From assembly GCA_934466475.1 (NCBI GenBank), contig CAKSLI010000009.1:1-64000 (forward strand): 64,000 nucleotides of DNA. Direction: 5' to 3'. Under the pieces are notes generated by a model. It did no database searches. It was not told the DNA's origin and saw only the letters and a list, made by a program, of their open reading frames with translations. Each line of letters opens with the position of its first letter. The stretch's first letter is position 1. The translations under genes were made by a program, and so were the position numbers. The DNA is from an uncultured Oscillospiraceae bacterium. Its GTDB lineage: Bacteria; Bacillota; Clostridia; Oscillospirales; Ruminococcaceae. Shown here one piece after another: positions 25,787 through 34,435 of the stretch.

Positions 25787-27754
25787 ATGGTTAAATCCCT
25801 TTACACCGGTGTATCCGGTATGAAAACCCACCAGCAGAAAATGGACGTAATCGGCAACAACATCTCAAATGTAAACACCACAGGCTACAAGACCAATGTT
25901 GTTACCTTTGCGGATCTCTACTATCAGACAAAGAAGACGCCGACAGGCGCTTCCACCACTCTCGGCGGAACAAACCCTGTTCAGGTAGGCTACGGCGTAA
26001 AGCTCAACACCACCACACCGAACATGACCCAGTCCGGCTTTACATTCTCGGACAGCCAGTTCGATATGGCGCTTGACGGCGAGGGCTTCTTCCAGGTAAT
26101 GGACAGCGCGGGAAATATCCTCTACACAAGAGCCGGTATTTTCAAGATTGATGATGAGGGCAACCTCGTTAACGCTTCCGGTTACAAGGTTCTCGGCGTT
26201 TCCGGCGATTTCGACAATCAGCCCGCCGGCAGCCAGCCTATCAAGATAAGCATTGCCGCAACAGACGACAACTGCTCCAGCGCTACCAAGACCGTAAACG
26301 GCTGCGATGTAACAATCGCTGTTTCCGACCCGTCTGACTACACGGATATGTCAGTTACGTTCAACCAGTCGGAATTTCCGTTTGCTACATACTCCGCAGG
26401 CGTGCTGAACCTGTTCTTCGACAGGGAGCAGCAGTTTGATTCCGCGCAGGCGTTTGAGGACGAGGTACAGAAGTGCCTTCAGGCAGGCGGCGTAACGCTC
26501 CCGGATGATGTTTCCCTGAAGTTCACGTTCGAGAATCTTCCGGCTTCCACAAACTCCGTTGTTGCTAAGGCTTCGGTTGACAGCTGGACTCACAAGCTCG
26601 ATCAGGCGTGCGTTGAGAGCAGGAAGAATGTTGCAGGAACCGGCGCAGGAACAACTCCAAGTTATGCTTCCGTTGCATTCACAACAAGCAACTCCAACAG
26701 TGCGAACAAATACAACAGCGCAGACATCACCCTGACAAAGGGCACCGCAACGTCTGCAACCTATGATTCCGGCGCAAATGCATGGACTATCACAGTTACG
26801 GACAGCACCAGGCTTTCCGACATCACACAGGCGATAAAGGACGGCGTAGTCGCTGCAAAGGCTGCCGATACGACCGGAGAGCTTGCCGGACTGAATCTTT
26901 CCATCACCAAGTATGAGGTTCCTGCTGGTACACTTGATACTGCAATTGGTGCATGGGGTACTCTTAAGCTTGTTAATACTGACCCGCTGGTTTCAAACAT
27001 AAAGGCTACCGCTGGCCAGCCCGGTGAGTTCGCGAACAAGTACAAGATCGTGTTCAAGTACGTTTCCAACTATGACGCTCCTACCGCACAGTGGGACGAC
27101 AATACCCTGACCATCGCCATCACAAACAAGGGATACGCAGACGATGCAACGGCTCTCGCAGACATCAACGCGGCAGTAGCTGCTGCGGCGGGCGGCAACG
27201 AGAAGAAGATGTTCACCTTTGACGCGGACAGCTTCACCGGTCTTGCAGCACTCAACAACGGTCAGAGAAAGGCGCTGTTTGAGAACAACCCATCCGTTTC
27301 CTTCGGCGGCGGCGAGGACAGCTTCTACACCACAGTTGCGAAGTCCCTGTCCACATTCAACCTCACCAACGGACGCAAGGGCGCAGAGCAGAGCTTCAAG
27401 GATCTTGAAAACATCACAGTCGGCACGGACGGCACCATCATCGGCTATCACGCCGTTCACGGCTATCTGAACCTCGGCCGTGTGGATATCGCTACATTCG
27501 ATAACCCGAACGGTCTTACCGCAATGGGCGGCACGAATTTCGCGGCAAGCGTTGCTTCCGGCGACCCCAAGCTCGCAATCGGCGGCTCTGACGGCGCAGG
27601 CGAGGTAGTTTCCGGCGCGCTCGAGATGTCCAACGTTGACCTCGCGCAGGAATTCACTGACATGATCACCACACAGAGAGGCTATCAGGCAAACTCAAGA
27701 GTTATCACAACATCTGATACAATGCTTGAGGAGCTCCTCTCCCTCAAGAGATAA
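25787..27754 (+). CDS. flgE: flagellar hook protein FlgE
   Basis: A 655-residue hook subunit. The N-terminal D0 helix MVKSLYTGVSGMKTHQQKMD and GNNISNVNTTGYK (residues about 25-37), the D1 motif FDMALDGEGFFQVMDSAGNILYTRAG, and the C-terminal ALEMSNVDLAQEFTDMITTQRGYQANSRVITTSD are canonical. The central variable region (about residues 150-520) is larger than in Bacillus and Ala/Thr/Ser-rich, giving a big surface domain. TCTGGAGG precedes the ATG. Hairpins flank the gene on both sides. Confidence 0.95.
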   Translation: MVKSLYTGVSGMKTHQQKMDVIGNNISNVNTTGYKTNVVTFADLYYQTKKTPTGASTTLGGTNPVQVGYGVKLNTTTPNMTQSGFTFSDSQFDMALDGEGFFQVMDSAGNILYTRAGIFKIDDEGNLVNASGYKVLGVSGDFDNQPAGSQPIKISIAATDDNCSSATKTVNGCDVTIAVSDPSDYTDMSVTFNQSEFPFATYSAGVLNLFFDREQQFDSAQAFEDEVQKCLQAGGVTLPDDVSLKFTFENLPASTNSVVAKASVDSWTHKLDQACVESRKNVAGTGAGTTPSYASVAFTTSNSNSANKYNSADITLTKGTATSATYDSGANAWTITVTDSTRLSDITQAIKDGVVAAKAADTTGELAGLNLSITKYEVPAGTLDTAIGAWGTLKLVNTDPLVSNIKATAGQPGEFANKYKIVFKYVSNYDAPTAQWDDNTLTIAITNKGYADDATALADINAAVAAAAGGNEKKMFTFDADSFTGLAALNNGQRKALFENNPSVSFGGGEDSFYTTVAKSLSTFNLTNGRKGAEQSFKDLENITVGTDGTIIGYHAVHGYLNLGRVDIATFDNPNGLTAMGGTNFAASVASGDPKLAIGGSDGAGEVVSGALEMSNVDLAQEFTDMITTQRGYQANSRVITTSDTMLEELLSLKR

Positions 27755-27770
27755 CGCAGGCTGAACTGAC

Positions 27771-27805
27771 ATATCTCCCCCGTCCGGGGGCGGGGGAGCA
27801 TATAT
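27771..27805 (+). promoter_or_regulatory. strong hairpin between flgE and flbD
   Basis: CTCCCCCG (27775-27782) pairs with CGGGGGAG (27791-27798); the flanking ATAT/ATAT can extend the stem. An alternative CCCCCG-TC-CGGGGG stem overlaps it. There is no T-run, so mRNA stabilisation, processing or attenuation is more likely than full termination. Confidence 0.55.
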
Positions 27806-27819
27806 GTGTTGGAGTAATT

Positions 27820-28035
27820 ATGATTTTTCTAACTAAACTGGACGGCAAGGAATTTCTGCTGAACGAGCAGATGATAGAAACCGTCAATGAAACTCCCGAT
27901 ACGGTCATTGTACTGTCGAACGGGCATTCTTACATAGTGCGCGAGAGCATGAAGGAGCTTCAGTCAAAGATTCTCGAATATAACAGGCAGCGGCGGCGCT
28001 TCCGTATGAAGCCGGACACGCAGCAGAAGGCGTAG
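27820..28035 (+). CDS. flbD: flagellar protein FlbD
   Basis: A 71-residue FlbD-family protein: MIFLTKLDGKEFLLNEQMIE, TPDTVIVLSNGHSYIVRES and a basic C-terminus (RQRRRFRMK). Found between flgE and motA in most Firmicutes flagellar operons; its precise role is not settled. Not related to the Caulobacter regulator of the same name. Starts after TGTTGGAGTAATT. Confidence 0.9.
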   Translation: MIFLTKLDGKEFLLNEQMIETVNETPDTVIVLSNGHSYIVRESMKELQSKILEYNRQRRRFRMKPDTQQKA

Positions 28036-28098
28036 CCTTTCACATAAAAGCATTGCATGGAAGCATAGAAAGCTATTAAGAAAAGCGAGGGATTCTCT

Positions 28099-28869
28099 TT
28101 GAATTTTACACTTATTATCGGTTGGGTGATTGCGTTCGGCATGGTTCTTCTGGGTATTTTCCAGGGCGGACAGATCATATGGTTCTGGGACCCTTCCTCA
28201 TTCGCCATCACCATCGGCGGTACCATAGGCTGCCTTATTGCGTCATATCCGCTCAGCTATCTTGCGGGCGTTCCCGGAAAGTTTAAGATAGCGCTCACGC
28301 CCAAGAAGTACAAGCCGGAAAAGTACATAGACGACATCGTTGAATACGCAAAGATAGCAAGAGGACGCGGTCTGCTCGCACTCGAGGAGAGCGCGAACCA
28401 GTGCCAGGATAAGTTCATGAAGTCCGCGCTCATGCTCATCGTTGACGCGAACGACACCGCTAAGGTGCGCGGAATGCTCGACGACGCCATCAGCTTCATG
28501 TGCGACCGCCATGACGCAGGACGCGCGTTCTTTGAAAGGGGCGTTGGAATATTCCCGGCTTTCGGTATGCTGGGTACGCTGGTAGGTCTTGTTAACATGC
28601 TTAACACCATGACCGACAACCCTGACGGCCTTGCCGGCGGTATGGCTACCGCGCTTATCACGACATTCTACGGTTCGCTGTTCGCGAATGTCGTATTCAG
28701 CCCGATCGCCATGTCCCTCGCAAACGCCCATGAGGACGAGCTGCTGTGCATGCAGATAATCGAAGAGGGCGTGCTTGCCATTGCGGACGGCTCCAACCCG
28801 CGCTATATTCAGGAGAAGCTTGAGTTCATGCTCCCGGCTTCCAAGAAGCGTTCCGATACTAAGACATAA
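28099..28869 (+). CDS. motA: flagellar motor stator protein MotA
   Basis: A 256-residue four-helix stator protein. Two N-terminal membrane helices (LIIGWVIAFGMVLLGIFQGG, SFAITIGGTIGCLIASYPLSY) are followed by a cytoplasmic loop with the conserved charged stretch RGRGLLALEESANQC. Helices 3-4 carry IFPAFGMLGTLVGLVNML, containing the conserved proline. TTG start with AGCGAGGGATT upstream. It pairs with MotB 155 bp downstream, which has its own promoter. Confidence 0.94.
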   Translation: MNFTLIIGWVIAFGMVLLGIFQGGQIIWFWDPSSFAITIGGTIGCLIASYPLSYLAGVPGKFKIALTPKKYKPEKYIDDIVEYAKIARGRGLLALEESANQCQDKFMKSALMLIVDANDTAKVRGMLDDAISFMCDRHDAGRAFFERGVGIFPAFGMLGTLVGLVNMLNTMTDNPDGLAGGMATALITTFYGSLFANVVFSPIAMSLANAHEDELLCMQIIEEGVLAIADGSNPRYIQEKLEFMLPASKKRSDTKT

Positions 28870-28916
28870 AAAATCAAAAAATTTACAGATTATATTGCAA
28901 AAATCTTAAAAAGTAT

Positions 28917-28945
28917 TTGCAATTTCTGCGATTTTATGATACAAT
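28917..28945 (+). promoter_or_regulatory. internal promoter upstream of motB
   Basis: TTGCAA (28917-28922), 17-nt spacer, TACAAT (28940-28945), within the 154-bp AT-rich gap between motA and motB. It would allow expression of motB and the downstream switch/export genes independently of the main operon promoter. Confidence 0.6.
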
Positions 28946-29023
28946 ATTATAATGGCGGGATAAGTATGCCCATGCCATGATTTATTGCGCATGTGAGTAC
29001 TAAAGCAAAGAGGAGGGATACCC

Positions 29024-30034
29024 GTGGCAAAACTTGCAAAGAAGCCGAAGGAGGACCACAGCAACGACTGGCTGTCAACGTACAGCGACATGGTCACGCT
29101 GCTGCTGACGTTCTTCGTTCTGCTCTACGCTTCTTCGTCCGCGGACGAGGTAAAGTGGCAGTACATATATCAGGCGTTCCAGTCCCACGGCAAGTACCTC
29201 AATGAATATGTGGATTCTCCGAACCCCACTCCGGAAGAGGGCGAGGGCACCGCGAGCGACCAGCCGTCTGCCGGCGGTCAGGGGACTCTTCCACAGACCA
29301 CTGACGAGCTTTATCACTACATCGCGCAGTATATCTCAGACAATGACCTTTCGGATTCCGTTTCCGTTGAGAACGGGGCGGCACACCTTAATATAAGGTT
29401 CGACAACAACGTGTTCTTCGAGCCGAACAGCGCTGTCCTCACGCAGGAGGGCAAGGATCTGCTGGACGGAATTTCTCCCGGCATAAACGCGGTGAAGAAT
29501 TCCATAAAGACCTGCACTGTGAACGGCCACACCGCAAAGGCGTTCTCCGCGGTCAATGACTGGGATCTGTCGTCAGGACGCGCGGTAAGCGTTGTAAAGT
29601 ACATGGATTTCCGCAAGGTGCTTGAAACGGAGCAGTTCCGCACCAAGGGAAGCGGCTACGCAGAGCCGATAGCGGACAATGATACCGTTGAGGGTCTGGC
29701 TAAGAACCGCCGCGTTGAAATGGTCATTCTTAAAAACGATGTGGATCTCACAGATCCCGCAGTTATAAAGGATATACTGAAATATGACTACGGCGTTGAC
29801 ATGGATACCTATGATCCGGACGGCGACCACAGCAACAATACCACTAAGGTGCCGAACGACTACGCTCAGTCGATCATAAATTCTCTGAACGATAGATTCC
29901 CGGACAGCGGAAGCTCCGGTCTTACAACAGTCGGTCCGGTTATTTCCGGCGACTATGACTCGTTCCTGATCAGCACAGAGGCTGACTCCTCCGCGGGAAA
30001 TGCGGACAGCGCAGCTGACAGTGCGGCAGAGTAA
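29024..30034 (+). CDS. motB: flagellar motor stator protein MotB with C-terminal extension
   Basis: A 336-residue stator plug protein. The membrane helix contains the proton-binding Asp (STYSDMVTLLLTFFVLLYAS, Asp about residue 24). An OmpA-like peptidoglycan-binding domain follows (FFEPNSAVLTQEGKDLL, CTVNGHTAKAF, LAKNRRVEMVILK; residues about 128-240). The last ~95 residues are an unusual Asp/Ser/Ala-rich tail ending SADSAAE. GTG start after GAGGAGGGATACCC. Functions with MotA as the ion channel that drives rotation. Confidence 0.93.
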   Translation: MAKLAKKPKEDHSNDWLSTYSDMVTLLLTFFVLLYASSSADEVKWQYIYQAFQSHGKYLNEYVDSPNPTPEEGEGTASDQPSAGGQGTLPQTTDELYHYIAQYISDNDLSDSVSVENGAAHLNIRFDNNVFFEPNSAVLTQEGKDLLDGISPGINAVKNSIKTCTVNGHTAKAFSAVNDWDLSSGRAVSVVKYMDFRKVLETEQFRTKGSGYAEPIADNDTVEGLAKNRRVEMVILKNDVDLTDPAVIKDILKYDYGVDMDTYDPDGDHSNNTTKVPNDYAQSIINSLNDRFPDSGSSGLTTVGPVISGDYDSFLISTEADSSAGNADSAADSAAE

Positions 30035-30076
30035 CGATGGGATCCGATAAAGTTTAGCAGGGGGGATCTGGAAAAA

Positions 30077-31066
30077 ATGGCTGATAACCTGACGCAGGAA
30101 CAAATAGATGAAATGCTCAAAAACGTTGCCGCCGGAGTCGCTCCGGTCGTAACGCAGAAGGAAGAGGAAAAGGTCAAGGATTACGACTTCCGTGCTCCGA
30201 AGAAGTTCACCAAGGAGCAGATCAAGGTTCTCGACGGTATTTTTGAGAATTACGCGCGTCTTCTTTCATCGTATTTCACCGGGCTTCTCAGGCTGTACTG
30301 CCGAGTATCGCTCGTAAATATCGAGGAGCAGAGATACAGCGAATTCAACAACGCGCTGCCGGATTATGTCCTTATGGGCATGGTCGATATGGGCATAAAG
30401 AACGAGGAGGTCAGCGAGACCACGGTAATCGTGCAGATCTCAAACACCATTACGTTCACGATGATAGACAGACTGCTGGGAGGCAGGGGAGAGTCGCGTG
30501 ACGTCAACCGTGATTTCACTGAGATCGAGATAACGATAATGAACGATGTCATGAACCAGATGGCGAACCTCCTGTATGAGCCCTGGGCGTCGCATATAGA
30601 GCTGGAGCCGAAGCTTATAGGGATAGAAACAAACTCCCGCGTGGTGCAGACAATCGGTCATGAGGATACGGTTATCATCGTAGCCCTTGAGGTGGAGATA
30701 AACAGCGCAAAGTCGATCATCTCCGTGTGCGTACCGGCGATAAACCTTGATGAAATAATGAACAAGTTCGTTTCAAGATACAGCACCTCCAGAAGAAAGC
30801 TCGATTCAAACCGCGAGCAGGAGCGCCGCGACAGCATAATGAACGGCATCAGCACGACGGATCTCACGATAACCGCAGTGCTAGGCGAGATAAACCTTGA
30901 TCTGTACGAGGTGCTGACGCTCCAGGTCAACGATGTTATACCGCTTGGGAAAAAGATAACCAGCGATGTTGATGTCAAGGTGGGCAACAAGCTTTGGTGC
31001 ACCGGTAAAATGGGTACCTACAACAACAAGAAAGCTATAATGGTAGATAATTTTATTGAGAATTGA
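30077..31066 (+). CDS. fliM: flagellar motor switch protein FliM
   Basis: A 329-residue C-ring protein. The N-terminal CheY-P docking peptide LTQEQIDEMLKNV (residues 4-16), the CheC-like middle domain (LPDYVLMGMVDMGIKNEEVS, DRLLGGRGE) and the C-terminal SpoA domain (GEINLDLYEVLTLQVNDVI, TGKMGTYNNKKAIMVDNFIE) are complete. AGGGGGGATCTGG precedes the ATG. FliL, usual between motB and fliM, is absent. Confidence 0.95.
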   Translation: MADNLTQEQIDEMLKNVAAGVAPVVTQKEEEKVKDYDFRAPKKFTKEQIKVLDGIFENYARLLSSYFTGLLRLYCRVSLVNIEEQRYSEFNNALPDYVLMGMVDMGIKNEEVSETTVIVQISNTITFTMIDRLLGGRGESRDVNRDFTEIEITIMNDVMNQMANLLYEPWASHIELEPKLIGIETNSRVVQTIGHEDTVIIVALEVEINSAKSIISVCVPAINLDEIMNKFVSRYSTSRRKLDSNREQERRDSIMNGISTTDLTITAVLGEINLDLYEVLTLQVNDVIPLGKKITSDVDVKVGNKLWCTGKMGTYNNKKAIMVDNFIEN

Positions 31067-31079
31067 GGTATAATGTCCA

Positions 31080-32279
31080 ATGGCTAATGAAAAGGATGCA
31101 AACGTTGAATTCAGCTCGTATGAGATCGACGCGGTAGGCGAGATACTTAACATAAGCATGGGCGCTGCTGCGACGGCTGTCTCTGAGCTGCTCAACGCAA
31201 AAGTCTGGATAACGACACCGCAGGTGAACGTTGTCAAGGCGTCTGACCTTAATTACGACCGCCTTGAACCGGCTATCTGCGTTAAGATAGTTTATGTCAA
31301 GGGCATATCCGGACAGAACATGATGGTGCTGAAGCAGGACGATGTTCAGCTCATTCTTAATCAGCTCATGGGCAATCCGCTGGTCGTTTCTCCGGATTTT
31401 GAGTTCGATGAGATGAACATAAGCGCAGTATCCGAGGTTATGAACCAGATGATGGGCGCCTCTGCGACTGCACTTTCCGACCTGTTGGGAATGACGGTGG
31501 ACATCTCCACCCCGACTCCCTATGTCATTGAGCAGACGAATTTCTGCCAGCTTGCGGAGCTTGATCCGGAAGAGACCATTGTTGCAGTAACATTCAACCT
31601 TACTGTTGACGGCATCATGAACAGTGAGTTCATGTCCGTTATGTCCGTTGAGCTTGCAAAATCCCTCTCCAGCAAGATGATAGAGAAGTTCCACGGTGAT
31701 GAGACCGAGCCCGAGGCGGCTCCCGCGCCTGCTCCCGCTGCACCGGCGGCGGCAGCCCCCGCACCCGCAGCACAGCCTGCGCCGGCACCCGCGGCAGCTC
31801 AGCCGCAGCCTGCTCCCGCAGCAATGCCGCAGCAGCCCGCTCCCGGAGCTTATCCGTATCCTCCGCAGGGACAGCCGGCTCCCTATCCGGGATATGTATA
31901 TCCGAATCAGTATGCGGCTTACGGCGCGTACCCGCCGCCTGTGCCTCCGGTAAATATCCAGAACGCACAGCTCCACCAGTTTGACAATGTTGACTACGGA
32001 CTTCCCGCAGATCAGCAGGACAATCTGAAGCTGCTTATGGGCGTTCCGCTGGAGATATCCGTTGAGATAGGCACGGCAAAGCGCAAGGTCAAGGACATCC
32101 TGGAGTTCACACAGGGTACTATTATTGAGCTTGAGCGACAGGCTGGTGCTCCGGTAGACGTTGTTGTAAACGGAAACCTCATTGCAAGGGGCGATGTTGT
32201 GGTCATTGACGATAACTTTGCAGTCAGGATCACCGAGATCGTAAAGTCCAAATTTATGGACAGCCTCGGCAAGGAATAA
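31080..32279 (+). CDS. fliY: flagellar motor switch phosphatase FliY (CheC + FliN domains)
   Basis: A 399-residue FliY. The N-terminal CheC-like phosphatase domain carries both catalytic [DS]xxxExxN motifs, DAVGEILN near residue 18 and SAVSEVMN near 118. A Pro/Ala/Gln/Tyr-rich linker of about 90 residues (about 205-295) follows, then a C-terminal FliN/SpoA domain (LLMGVPLEISVEIGTAKRKVKDIL to the end). It builds the C-ring and dephosphorylates CheY-P. The FliM-like CheY-docking peptide found at the start of Bacillus FliY is not obvious here. Starts 13 bp after fliM. Confidence 0.93.
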   Translation: MANEKDANVEFSSYEIDAVGEILNISMGAAATAVSELLNAKVWITTPQVNVVKASDLNYDRLEPAICVKIVYVKGISGQNMMVLKQDDVQLILNQLMGNPLVVSPDFEFDEMNISAVSEVMNQMMGASATALSDLLGMTVDISTPTPYVIEQTNFCQLAELDPEETIVAVTFNLTVDGIMNSEFMSVMSVELAKSLSSKMIEKFHGDETEPEAAPAPAPAAPAAAAPAPAAQPAPAPAAAQPQPAPAAMPQQPAPGAYPYPPQGQPAPYPGYVYPNQYAAYGAYPPPVPPVNIQNAQLHQFDNVDYGLPADQQDNLKLLMGVPLEISVEIGTAKRKVKDILEFTQGTIIELERQAGAPVDVVVNGNLIARGDVVVIDDNFAVRITEIVKSKFMDSLGKE

Positions 32280-32317
32280 AATTTAATCACTATATATTCT
32301 AAGGAGAATTTTGAGTA

Positions 32318-32680
32318 ATGGACAAGAAGATTTTACTGGTAGACGACGCGGCTTTCATGAGAATGCTTATCAAGGACGCCCTCACAAAGAACGGCTACAC
32401 CAATATCCTTGAAGCTGCTGATGGCGCTATTGCGTGCGAGGTTTACGCAGCCGAGAAGCCTGACCTCGTTATCATGGACATCACCATGCCGAACAAGACC
32501 GGTATCGAAGCGCTGAAAGACATCAAGGGCATGGATCCCATGGCTAAGGTGGTTATGTGCTCCGCAATGGGTCAGGAGGCAATGGTCGTTGAGGCTATCA
32601 AGCTCGGCGCACTGGACTTCATCGTTAAGCCCTTCAAGCCGGACAGAATCTTACAGACCGTCAAGAAGGTACTCGGCTGA
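32318..32680 (+). CDS. cheY: chemotaxis response regulator CheY
   Basis: A 120-residue single-domain receiver. The acidic pair VDDAAFMRM (Asp8-Asp9), phospho-acceptor Asp in LVIMDITMPNKTG (about residue 53), the Ser/Thr switch VVMCSAMGQEA and the lysine in DFIVKPFKP are present. CheY-P binds the FliM peptide encoded just upstream to switch rotation. AAGGAGAATTTTGAGTA precedes the ATG. Confidence 0.93.
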   Translation: MDKKILLVDDAAFMRMLIKDALTKNGYTNILEAADGAIACEVYAAEKPDLVIMDITMPNKTGIEALKDIKGMDPMAKVVMCSAMGQEAMVVEAIKLGALDFIVKPFKPDRILQTVKKVLG

Positions 32681-32841
32681 TCCGTGCGCCTGTGAACCGG
32701 CTGCTCAGGTGCAGGGCGGTCTTGTTATCGGGGCGGAAGCCTCCGTGAAGCAGAATTTCCGCCGCACTTTTCAGACCTGCCGGTTTGATGGTGCGGCTTT
32801 TGGCGTTGGTATGATTTTCCGGGAAAGGCAGGGGCGCGGCA

Positions 32842-33183
32842 GTGGAATATTTTCAGATGATAATGGCGCTGCTGGGCGTTCTTGCGCTGGTATTCCTGAT
32901 ATTCTGGGCTATGAAGAAGCTCAACAGGCGGGTAGTTACCAGCGACAGCAGAAACATGAAGATACTGGAGAGGATAAACCTCGGTCCGGATAAGATGCTT
33001 CTGTTGGTCAGCGTCTGCGGAAAATGCATGGTCCTCGGAGTCACCAACGGCAGGATAGAAAAGGTGCATGAGCTGGAGGAATCCGAAGAACAGCTTATCG
33101 GGAAAAAGGACGAAAACGGCGGAAATCCCACGTTTAAGGAGAGTTTCAAGATAGTGCTGAAGGATATGATGAACAAGAAATGA
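32842..33183 (+). CDS. fliO: flagellar biosynthetic protein FliO (short)
   Basis: A 113-residue FliO/FliZ-type protein: one N-terminal membrane helix (MIMALLGVLALVFLIFWAM, residues 6-24), then a small cytoplasmic domain (MKILERINLGPDKMLLLVSVCGKCMVLGVTN). It assists FliP pore assembly. GTG start at 32842. A 161-bp non-coding gap separates it from cheY. It precedes fliP, the normal order. Confidence 0.82.
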   Translation: MEYFQMIMALLGVLALVFLIFWAMKKLNRRVVTSDSRNMKILERINLGPDKMLLLVSVCGKCMVLGVTNGRIEKVHELEESEEQLIGKKDENGGNPTFKESFKIVLKDMMNKK

Positions 33184-33197
33184 TCGGAGGTACTGGC

Positions 33198-34127
33198 GTG
33201 GAAAAGCGGCTTCAGCTTACAAAAGAGAATAAGCAGCTGGCGCTGAAATTCGCGGTGTCGCTGTTCGTTTCAGTGTTTCTGACGGTGCTGCTGTGCACCC
33301 TTTCGGCGTATGCGCAGAACAATTCCGGCGCAGTTTCTTCAACTGCGGAGGCTTCCGTCTCTGCAACTGCGGAGGCGATCTCCACGGACAAGCAGCCGGG
33401 AGATTACCTGGATACCGACCCGACCTACGTTGACGAGGACGCGGGTTCGTCCGTCATTCAGGAGCTGATAGGCGTTGACGCTTCACAGCCGCTGGAGATA
33501 ATCATTCTGCTGACGCTCATCGCGCTGGCTCCCTCGCTGCTGATAATGATGACCTGCTTCACGCGCATCATAATCGTGCTGGGATTCCTGCGGACGGCAA
33601 TGCAGACGCAGAGCACGCCGCCAAACATGGTGCTCACCGGAATGGCTCTGTTCCTGACGTTCTTCATCATGGCTCCGGTTTTCTCGGAAATAAACGAGGT
33701 CGCATATCAGCCATACGTCAGCGAGCAGCTCACGACTGAGGAGGCTCTCGAGGCGGCGAGCGTTCCGCTGAAACGGTTCATGCTGAAGCAGACATCCAAC
33801 GACGACCTTAACTTTTTCCTCGACCTCTCCAAAACGGAGGAGCCGGAGGGCGGCTACACGCAGGAGTACATCGAAAACGACCTCAGCTTGACGGTTATCG
33901 TGCCGTCGTTCATGATAAGCGAGCTTAAAAGGGCGTTCCAGATGGGATTCCTGATATTCCTGCCGTTCCTTGTCATCGACCTTGTTGTAGGAAGCACGCT
34001 CATGTCAATGGGTATGATGATGCTTCCGCCGGCGATGATTTCAATGCCGTTCAAGATACTTGTGTTCGTCCTTGCGGACGGCTGGAACCTGCTTATAGGC
34101 TCTGTTGTTGCCAGCTACAACTTGTAG
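33198..34127 (+). CDS. fliP: flagellar type III export pore protein FliP
   Basis: A 309-residue export-gate subunit. A cleavable-looking signal (KFAVSLFVSVFLTVLLCTLSAYA, residues about 14-36) is followed by an unusual Ser/Ala/Glu/Thr-rich stretch of about 45 residues. Then come the FliP core helices (PLEIIILLTLIALAPSLLIM; FLTFFIMAPVFSEI; FLIFLPFLVIDLVVGSTLM; PFKILVFVLADGWNLLIGS). The GTG at 33198 is chosen because GGAGG (33186-33190) is 7 nt upstream; the ATG at 33180 only overlaps the fliO stop. Confidence 0.92.
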   Translation: MEKRLQLTKENKQLALKFAVSLFVSVFLTVLLCTLSAYAQNNSGAVSSTAEASVSATAEAISTDKQPGDYLDTDPTYVDEDAGSSVIQELIGVDASQPLEIIILLTLIALAPSLLIMMTCFTRIIIVLGFLRTAMQTQSTPPNMVLTGMALFLTFFIMAPVFSEINEVAYQPYVSEQLTTEEALEAASVPLKRFMLKQTSNDDLNFFLDLSKTEEPEGGYTQEYIENDLSLTVIVPSFMISELKRAFQMGFLIFLPFLVIDLVVGSTLMSMGMMMLPPAMISMPFKILVFVLADGWNLLIGSVVASYNL

Positions 34128-34152
34128 CGGCGCTGAAAGGGGTGACTGAAAC

Positions 34153-34425
34153 ATGACTCAGGACGATATGATGGAGGTTTTCCTTGCGGCGATAATGCTT
34201 GCGTTCAAGCTTGCCGTGCCGATACTCCTTATCGCTATGATAGTCGGTCTCGTTATAGCTATACTCCAGGCGGCAACGCAGGTGCACGAGCAGACTCTTT
34301 CCTTTGCCCCGAAAGCCGTGGCGGTAGGTCTGGCGCTGTTCATACTTGCCCCGTGGATGACCTCGGAGTGCATTGATTTCGTGAACCTCATCTTTGAGAA
34401 GGTCGCCTCAGTGCCGATAACATAA
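34153..34425 (+). CDS. fliQ: flagellar export protein FliQ
   Basis: A 90-residue two-helix export-gate subunit. LAAIMLAFKLAVPILLIAMIVGLVIAIL and AVAVGLALFILAPWMTSECIDF, joined by QAATQVHEQTLSFAPK, are the canonical FliQ pattern. It lies 25 bp after fliP and 10 bp before fliR. GAAAGGGGTGACT precedes the ATG. Confidence 0.95.
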   Translation: MTQDDMMEVFLAAIMLAFKLAVPILLIAMIVGLVIAILQAATQVHEQTLSFAPKAVAVGLALFILAPWMTSECIDFVNLIFEKVASVPIT

Positions 34426-34435
34426 GGCGGCGCCC

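Noticed and set aside
32589..32993. 134-residue open frame across the cheY-fliO gap
   Set aside because: It overlaps both genes in a different frame, with no ribosome site or motif.
33180..33197. ATG start for FliP overlapping the fliO stop
   Set aside because: The GTG at 33198 has a correctly spaced GGAGG and yields a normal signal sequence.
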